Below are positions 1 through 5,457 of a DNA stretch of 5,457 nucleotides, one piece after another. Location: the NCBI GenBank assembly GCA_007120575.1, contig SKNJ01000296.1, positions 1-5,457 of the forward strand. Direction: 5' to 3'. Within the stretch, counting starts at the first letter, position 1. Every line of letters starts with the position of its first letter. Origin of the DNA: Thioalkalivibrio sp. GTDB taxonomy: Bacteria; Pseudomonadota; Gammaproteobacteria; Ectothiorhodospirales; Ectothiorhodospiraceae. Made by a program: the position numbers and the translations under genes. The notes beneath the pieces were generated by a model that was not told the origin of the DNA, ran no database searches, and was given only the letters and a program-made list of their open reading frames with translations.

Positions 1-123
1 CCCGGCACCGTGTACATGGGCTACCAGCGTGTCCCGGAGATCGGCGACGCGGATTCCGAAGAGGCCCTGCGCGACGTCAACGCACTGGTCGAACGTATCG
101 TCCAAAACGCGCTGTCCTTCTGA
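1..123 (+). CDS. C-terminal fragment of an unidentified protein
   Basis: Frame 1 is open from the first base to a TGA at 121-123 and encodes 40 residues, beginning PGTVYMGYQRVPEI and ending VERIVQNALSF. The start lies outside the window. About 33 of 40 codons end in G or C, matching the codon bias of the neighbouring genes, which supports real coding sequence rather than a chance open frame. The last 20 or so residues (EEALRDVNALVERIVQNALSF region) have the hydrophobic spacing of an amphipathic helix; the preceding TVYMGY stretch looks like a beta strand. I do not recognise the family from this much sequence and assign no function. It converges on secF, so it is not part of the sec operon. 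Confidence 0.62.
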   Translation, partial: PGTVYMGYQRVPEIGDADSEEALRDVNALVERIVQNALSF

Positions 124-180
124 CCTCTCCGCATGGGCACCGGCGGCGTCCTCACGACCCCCTGGAGTCCCACCGCAATG

Positions 181-211
181 CGTCAGGCGTCGGCACAGCC
201 AGGGCCTGACG
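181..211. repeat. Stem-loop (8-bp perfect inverted repeat) in convergent spacer
   Basis: CGTCAGGC at 181-188 is perfectly complementary to GCCTGACG at 204-211, leaving a 15-nt loop in which GGC (192-194) and GCC (198-200) could add a small inner stem. No T-run follows on either strand, so it is not a standard intrinsic terminator. It lies between the stop of the plus-strand gene and the terminator hairpin at 238-267, and could protect a 3' end or help termination. The role is inference. Confidence 0.45.
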
Positions 212-237
212 AGAGCCACTCCAGCCCGCAACGCAAA

Positions 238-272
238 CGCCCGACGATCCACCAGGATCGCCGGGCGCTTTT
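238..272 (+). terminator. Rho-independent terminator, probably bidirectional
   Basis: CGCCCGACGATCC (238-250) pairs with GGATCGCCGGGCG (255-267) as a 13-bp stem with one A-C mismatch and a 4-nt ACCA loop, followed on the plus strand by CTTTT (268-272). This suits termination of the plus-strand gene ending at 123. Read on the minus strand, the same stem lies about 45 nt past the secF stop and is followed by the weaker tract TTTGCGTT, so it may also end the queA-tgt-yajC-secD-secF transcript. The plus-strand polarity is the better supported. Confidence 0.75.
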
Positions 273-312
273 GATACGCTGCGTAAACCTCGCGCGCCGC
301 GTGCACGGGGCC

Positions 313-1260
313 TCAGGGCGTCTGATCCTCCTCGGCCCCCTCCTTCTTCACCGGCAGCAGGACCTGACGGTCCACCCCGAGCAACAAGGCTGCGGTGGCC
401 GCAATGAAGATCGACGAATAGGTCCCGACCAGCACCCCGATAATCAGCGCGATCGAAAAGTTCTGCAGCGCCGCCCCGCCCAGGAACGCCAGCGAGAACA
501 GCACCAGCAATGTGGTGGCACTGGTCACGATGGTACGCGCCAGGGTCTTGTTCACCGCATTGTTCATTACCTGTTCGGTCCCCTGCTTGCGCAGGATGCG
601 GAAATTCTCACGTATTCGGTCATAGACAACGATCGTGTCGTTCAGTGAATACCCGATCACCGCCAGCACCGCGGCCAGCACGCCCAGGTCGAATTCGAGC
701 TGCAACAGGGAGAAGATCCCCAGCGTAATGGCCACGTCGTGCACCAGCGCCAGCACCGAACCGATCGAGAACCGCCATTCGAAGCGCACCGCCACATAGA
801 TCAGGATGCCCGCCAACGCATAGATCATCGCCAGTCCGCCCTGCTCGCGCAGTTCCTCGCCCACCGCGGGCCCGACGAACTCCACCCGCCGCAGCTCGGC
901 CCCCTCGGGACCTCCGCTTCCTAGCGCGTTCAGCACCTGGTTGGACAGGGTCGCCTGATCCGGATCGTCCGCGCGCGGGGCCAGTCGGATCAGCACATCG
1001 CGCGAGGTCCCAAAGGTCTGGACCTGGGCACCGGCAAAGCCACTGTCGGCCAGTTGCTGCCGGATGGGCTGCAGATCCACGGCCTCGGGATAACCCACCT
1101 CGACCAGGGTCCCGCCGGTGAAGTCGATGCCGAAATTCAGGCCGCGGGTCGCCAGCAACGCCACCGAGACCAGCACCAGCACCACCGAGATCGCGATGGT
1201 GATCCGGCGCTTGCCCAGGAAGTCGATATTCGATTCGGCGAAATTCAGATGCGGAAGCAT
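313..1260 (-). CDS. secF: Protein translocase subunit SecF
   Basis: 315-residue inner-membrane protein, near the usual length for SecF (about 320 in E. coli). With SecD it forms the SecDF accessory complex, an RND-type machine that uses proton motive force to pull exported proteins through SecYEG on the periplasmic side. Visible in order: first membrane segment about 19-37; the LNFGIDFTGG signature at 41-50 opening the periplasmic domain; GPAVGEEL at 130-137; then a block of membrane segments from about 142 to 294. GYSLNDTIVVYDRIREN (203-219) is the conserved SecF motif, with D208 and D214 present. The tail is short and charged. The ATG at 1258-1260 is supported by a GGAG Shine-Dalgarno 6 nt upstream and by a normal N-terminus. 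It lies 12 nt after secD and is last in the operon. TGA stop at 313-315. Confidence 0.97.
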   Translation of the reverse strand: MLPHLNFAESNIDFLGKRRITIAISVVLVLVSVALLATRGLNFGIDFTGGTLVEVGYPEAVDLQPIRQQLADSGFAGAQVQTFGTSRDVLIRLAPRADDPDQATLSNQVLNALGSGGPEGAELRRVEFVGPAVGEELREQGGLAMIYALAGILIYVAVRFEWRFSIGSVLALVHDVAITLGIFSLLQLEFDLGVLAAVLAVIGYSLNDTIVVYDRIRENFRILRKQGTEQVMNNAVNKTLARTIVTSATTLLVLFSLAFLGGAALQNFSIALIIGVLVGTYSSIFIAATAALLLGVDRQVLLPVKKEGAEEDQTP

Positions 1261-1266
1261 GTCTCT

Positions 1267-1270
1267 CTCC
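1267..1270 (-). promoter_or_regulatory. Ribosome binding site of secF
   Basis: The minus strand reads GGAG, 6 nt before the secF ATG, within the 12-nt gap after the secD TAG stop. It is a normal site and fixes the secF start. Confidence 0.75.
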
Positions 1271-1272
1271 GC

Positions 1273-3141
1273 CTAGATGGCCAGGCGCGTCAGGCGACGC
1301 TGGCGGCCATAGGTCAAATTAATGATCGCGCGGGTCACGATGATCGCCGTGAACATCGAAGCGATGATCCCGATCGACAGCGTGATCGCGAAGCCCTTGA
1401 TCGGGCCGGTGCCGAACAGGAACAGCACGAGCGCGGCGATCAACGTGGTGATATTGGCATCCGCGATCGTGGTAAACGCACGATCGTAGCCCGAGGAAAT
1501 CGCCGCCTGGGGCGACAAGCCGTTTCGGATTTCCTCGCGTATGCGCTCGAAGATCAGTACGTTCGCGTCCACCGCCATGCCGACGGTCAGCACGATTCCG
1601 GCGATCCCCGGCAGGGTCAGCGTGGCCTGCAGCATCGACAGCACCGCGACGATAATGATCAGGTTCAGCGCCAGCGCCACGTTCGCGACCACCCCGAATA
1701 CCCGGTAGTACAGGATCATGAAGATCATCACCAGGATGAAGCCGATCACCACCGACTGCATGCCCCGGTCGATGTTTTCCTGCCCCAGGCTCGGCCCCAC
1801 CGTGCGTTCCTCGACGATGGACATCGGCGCGGCCAGCGCCCCGGCGCGCAGCAGCAGCGCCAGATTCCGGGCCTCGCGGGTCGAATCCAGACCACTAATC
1901 TGGAAACGCCGACCCAGCGGCTCGTTGATCCGCGCGACGTTGATGACCTCCTCGCTGCGCGAGGTCCGCATCACCGGTTCGCCATCCTCCTCGACCGTCT
2001 CGGTCGTGGTCTCGATAAACACAGTGGCCATCAGCCGGCCGACGTTGTCCGCGGTCACGCGCGAGAAGATCCGGGCGCCCTGGCCATCGAGGTTGATGAA
2101 CACCGCCGGACCGCCGGTGTCCTGGGCAATCCCGGACGAGGCGTCGGTAATGTAGTCACCGGTCAGCATCACCTGGCGTTGCAGCAGGACGGGTGTACCG
2201 TCACGCTCGTGGTACAGCCGGGTCCCCGAAGGGGCGCGGCCGGAGGCATCCGCCTCGAAGGCATCCCCGCTCTCGGAGACCATCCGGAACTCCAGCGTCG
2301 CGGTGGCGCCAATAACCTCCTTGGCGCGTGCGGTATCCTGGACACCCGGAAGCTGGACCACAATCCGGTGCTCGCCCTGCTGGGCGATGATCGGCTCGGC
2401 CACCCCCAGTTCATCGACCCGCGAGCGCAAGGTCGAGATATTCTGCTGCAAGGCCTGGCGCCGGAGCTCGGTCAGGTGTTCATCCTCCAGCACGGCCACC
2501 AGGCGGCTGTCCTCGCCACTGCCGCGCGCCTCCCAGGCGAGTTCACCACGGTACTGGCGGTTCAGCCAGCCTTCTACCGCGTTACGGTCGGCCTCGGCGG
2601 TAAACCGGACCTCCAGGTAATCGGGCCCGCGTTCGACACTGTCGAAGGTGTAGCGCTCCTCGCGAAGCAACCGGCGCAGTTCGTTGGAGTAGCGCTCCAT
2701 CGCCGTACCCACCACGGCCTCGAGGTCCACCTCCATCAGGAAGTGCACCCCGCCCCGCAGGTCCAGGCCCAGCGCCATCGGCTGCCCATTGATCGCACGC
2801 AGCCAGTTCGGCGTGGCCGGCGCCAGATTCAGCGCGACGGTATGGGTATCATCCAGCGCGTTGCGCAGGATATCCGCCGCGCGCGCCTGATCATCGGAGG
2901 TCTCGAAGCGCAGCAGGACCTGGCCATCCTCCTGCTCCTCGACCTGTTTTGGCGTCACGCCCTGGGCACTCAGAATGGTGTCCATCAGGTCGCGAATGTT
3001 CTGGTCGACCTCGCCGGTCATCGGATCGCCCACCTGCACGGAGGGATCTTCCGGGAACAGGTTGGGCGCGGCATAAAGCCCCATGCCCAGAACGACCACG
3101 ATAATCAGGGCGTAGAGCCACGCCGGATAGGAGTTGCGCAT
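1273..3141 (-). CDS. secD: Protein translocase subunit SecD
   Basis: 622-residue inner-membrane protein (E. coli SecD is about 615). It is the large partner of SecF in the proton-driven complex that completes Sec-dependent export. First membrane segment about 8-27, followed by the typical APNLFPEDPSVQ; a long periplasmic region containing GLDLRGG (125-131) and ISTLRSRVDELGVAEP (235-250); then AGALAAPMSIVEERTVGPSLG (433-453) leading into about five more membrane segments (roughly 462-606). D525 in GMAVDANVLIFERI (521-534) corresponds to the essential membrane aspartate of the proton path. The ATG at 3139-3141 is chosen because MRNSYPAWLY aligns with the known SecD N-terminus (MLNRYPLWKY type), although the Shine-Dalgarno is weak. 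It starts 16 nt after yajC and ends with TAG at 1273-1275, 12 nt before secF. No truncation or insertion was seen. Confidence 0.98.
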   Translation of the reverse strand: MRNSYPAWLYALIIVVVLGMGLYAAPNLFPEDPSVQVGDPMTGEVDQNIRDLMDTILSAQGVTPKQVEEQEDGQVLLRFETSDDQARAADILRNALDDTHTVALNLAPATPNWLRAINGQPMALGLDLRGGVHFLMEVDLEAVVGTAMERYSNELRRLLREERYTFDSVERGPDYLEVRFTAEADRNAVEGWLNRQYRGELAWEARGSGEDSRLVAVLEDEHLTELRRQALQQNISTLRSRVDELGVAEPIIAQQGEHRIVVQLPGVQDTARAKEVIGATATLEFRMVSESGDAFEADASGRAPSGTRLYHERDGTPVLLQRQVMLTGDYITDASSGIAQDTGGPAVFINLDGQGARIFSRVTADNVGRLMATVFIETTTETVEEDGEPVMRTSRSEEVINVARINEPLGRRFQISGLDSTREARNLALLLRAGALAAPMSIVEERTVGPSLGQENIDRGMQSVVIGFILVMIFMILYYRVFGVVANVALALNLIIIVAVLSMLQATLTLPGIAGIVLTVGMAVDANVLIFERIREEIRNGLSPQAAISSGYDRAFTTIADANITTLIAALVLFLFGTGPIKGFAITLSIGIIASMFTAIIVTRAIINLTYGRQRRLTRLAI

Positions 3142-3157
3142 TACGGGGGTCCGGTCG
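3142..3157 (-). promoter_or_regulatory. Weak translation-start region of secD
   Basis: The 16 nt between the yajC TGA and the secD ATG read CGACCGGACCCCCGTA on the minus strand. The only Shine-Dalgarno-like bases are GGA, 8 nt from the ATG, in a C-rich context. Translation of secD probably depends at least partly on ribosomes finishing yajC. That coupling is inferred from spacing. Confidence 0.45.
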
Positions 3158-3487
3158 TCAGATGTCTTTCAGGGTGCCCTTGGGCAACACGGAAGCAACA
3201 GACTGCCGCTGCACGACAACGTTCACGTTGTCCGCGACTTCCACCCGAATGAAATCGTCGCTCACCTCGGTGACCTTGCCGGCGACACCGCCATTGGTGA
3301 CGATCTCGTCACCCTTGGACAGGCCTTCGACCAGCGCTCGGTGCTCCTTGGCGCGCTTGCTTTGCGGGCGGATGATCAGGAAATACATGATCGCGAAGAA
3401 GATCACGATCATGATCAGAAACTCGATCATGCCGCCACCGGCCGGCTGGCCCTCCTGAGCGTGGGCCGCGGAAATCAGAAAGTCCAT
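3158..3487 (-). CDS. yajC: Sec translocon accessory protein YajC
   Basis: 109-residue small inner-membrane protein, the expected length for YajC (about 110). It associates with SecDF and the SecYEG holotranslocon; its exact task is not settled in the literature. The sequence shows a short N-terminus (MDFLISAAHAQ), a glycine-rich linker, one hydrophobic segment at about 20-39 (IEFLIMIVIFFAIMYFLIIR), then the family hallmark RPQSKRAKEH (39-48) and a small cytosolic beta-rich domain containing KGDEIVTNGGVAGKV. The ATG at 3485-3487 has GGAG 7 nt upstream. It lies 84 nt after tgt, the largest gap in the cluster, and 16 nt before secD. TGA stop at 3158-3160. Confidence 0.97.
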   Translation of the reverse strand: MDFLISAAHAQEGQPAGGGMIEFLIMIVIFFAIMYFLIIRPQSKRAKEHRALVEGLSKGDEIVTNGGVAGKVTEVSDDFIRVEVADNVNVVVQRQSVASVLPKGTLKDI

Positions 3488-3494
3488 CGAAACA

Positions 3495-3498
3495 CTCC
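3495..3498 (-). promoter_or_regulatory. Ribosome binding site of yajC
   Basis: The minus strand reads GGAG, 7 nt before the yajC ATG. It lies only a few bases downstream of the inverted-repeat arm at 3503-3509, so local RNA folding could affect its access. That effect is inference. Confidence 0.7.
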
Positions 3499-3502
3499 GT
3501 CT

Positions 3503-3543
3503 CTCGGTTCAGATGCGAACGCCGCCTCGGCAACCGAGTTGCC
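3503..3543 (-). promoter_or_regulatory. Competing hairpins in the yajC-secDF leader
   Basis: In the 84-nt tgt-yajC spacer three perfect inverted repeats share bases. They are GGCAAC/GTTGCC (3529-3534 with 3538-3543, 3-nt loop), CTCGG/CCGAG (3526-3530 with 3534-3538, 3-nt loop) and CTCGGTT/AACCGAG (3503-3509 with 3532-3538, 22-nt loop). They cannot form together. The long-range pairing ends 4 nt upstream of the yajC Shine-Dalgarno in the mRNA sense. This could be an mRNA processing or translation-control element, or chance in GC-rich sequence. It matches no riboswitch family I know. Confidence 0.3.
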
Positions 3544-3571
3544 ACCGGCAGGCGCGAAAATAACGCGCGGA

Positions 3572-5457
<1,886 letters not shown>

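Noticed and set aside
124..312. Small RNA, tRNA or short gene in the convergent spacer
   Set aside because: No cloverleaf, no promoter and no coding frame with convincing start and ribosome site was seen. The only structure is the two stem-loops.
133..648. A 171-codon plus-strand open frame from the spacer into the region opposite secF
   Set aside because: Most of it lies antisense to the conserved SecF C-terminal membrane region, it runs straight through the terminator hairpin at 238-272, and its product resembles no family.
1054..3252. A 732-codon open frame on the plus strand opposite secD and the start of secF
   Set aside because: Its codons are in exact register with the antisense of secD, where stops would need TTA, CTA or TCA codons in secD, which are rare in this GC-rich genome. 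The product is rich in H, R, Q and D, resembles no family and lies over a clearly real SecD.
3552..3568. GCGCG/CGCGC hairpin with a T-rich loop (minus sense) right after the tgt stop, considered as a terminator or as a -10 element of an internal promoter
   Set aside because: The stem is only 5 bp and the T residues are in the loop, not after the stem, so it is not an intrinsic terminator. TATTTT matches a -10 box only partly and no -35 box was found at suitable spacing.

Overview
This is a GC-rich window of ordinary bacterial housekeeping sequence. On the minus strand it carries the conserved cluster queA-tgt-yajC-secD-secF, read from right to left. This order is the classic one of Gammaproteobacteria such as E. 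coli. The protein sequences also look gammaproteobacterial, and the high GC content with mostly G/C third codon positions would suit a Chromatiales/Ectothiorhodospiraceae-type organism. That placement is inference, not something the sequence proves.

Layout from left to right: positions 1-123 hold the last 40 codons of an unidentified plus-strand gene cut by the window edge. Positions 124-312 are a convergent intergenic region with two stem-loops, one of them a good Rho-independent terminator. Then on the minus strand come secF (313-1260), secD (1273-3141), yajC (3158-3487), an 84-nt spacer with mutually exclusive small hairpins, tgt (3572-4687), and queA (4677 to beyond the right edge, N-terminus missing). 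Gaps inside yajC-secD-secF are 12-16 nt, and queA and tgt overlap by 11 nt, so one transcript from upstream of queA is likely. No convincing internal promoter was found.

The genes form two functional pairs. Tgt puts preQ1 into the wobble position of GU(N)-anticodon tRNAs, and QueA then builds epoxyqueuosine on it. SecD and SecF form the proton-driven accessory complex of the SecYEG translocon, with YajC as a small membrane partner. All catalytic and proton-relay residues that can be recognised are present, and no frameshift, insertion element, CRISPR array or tRNA was seen. I found no undescribed system here. The points worth a second look are small: RNA structures in the yajC leader and in the 3' convergent region, the weak ribosome binding site of secD, and the unidentified gene tail at the left edge.
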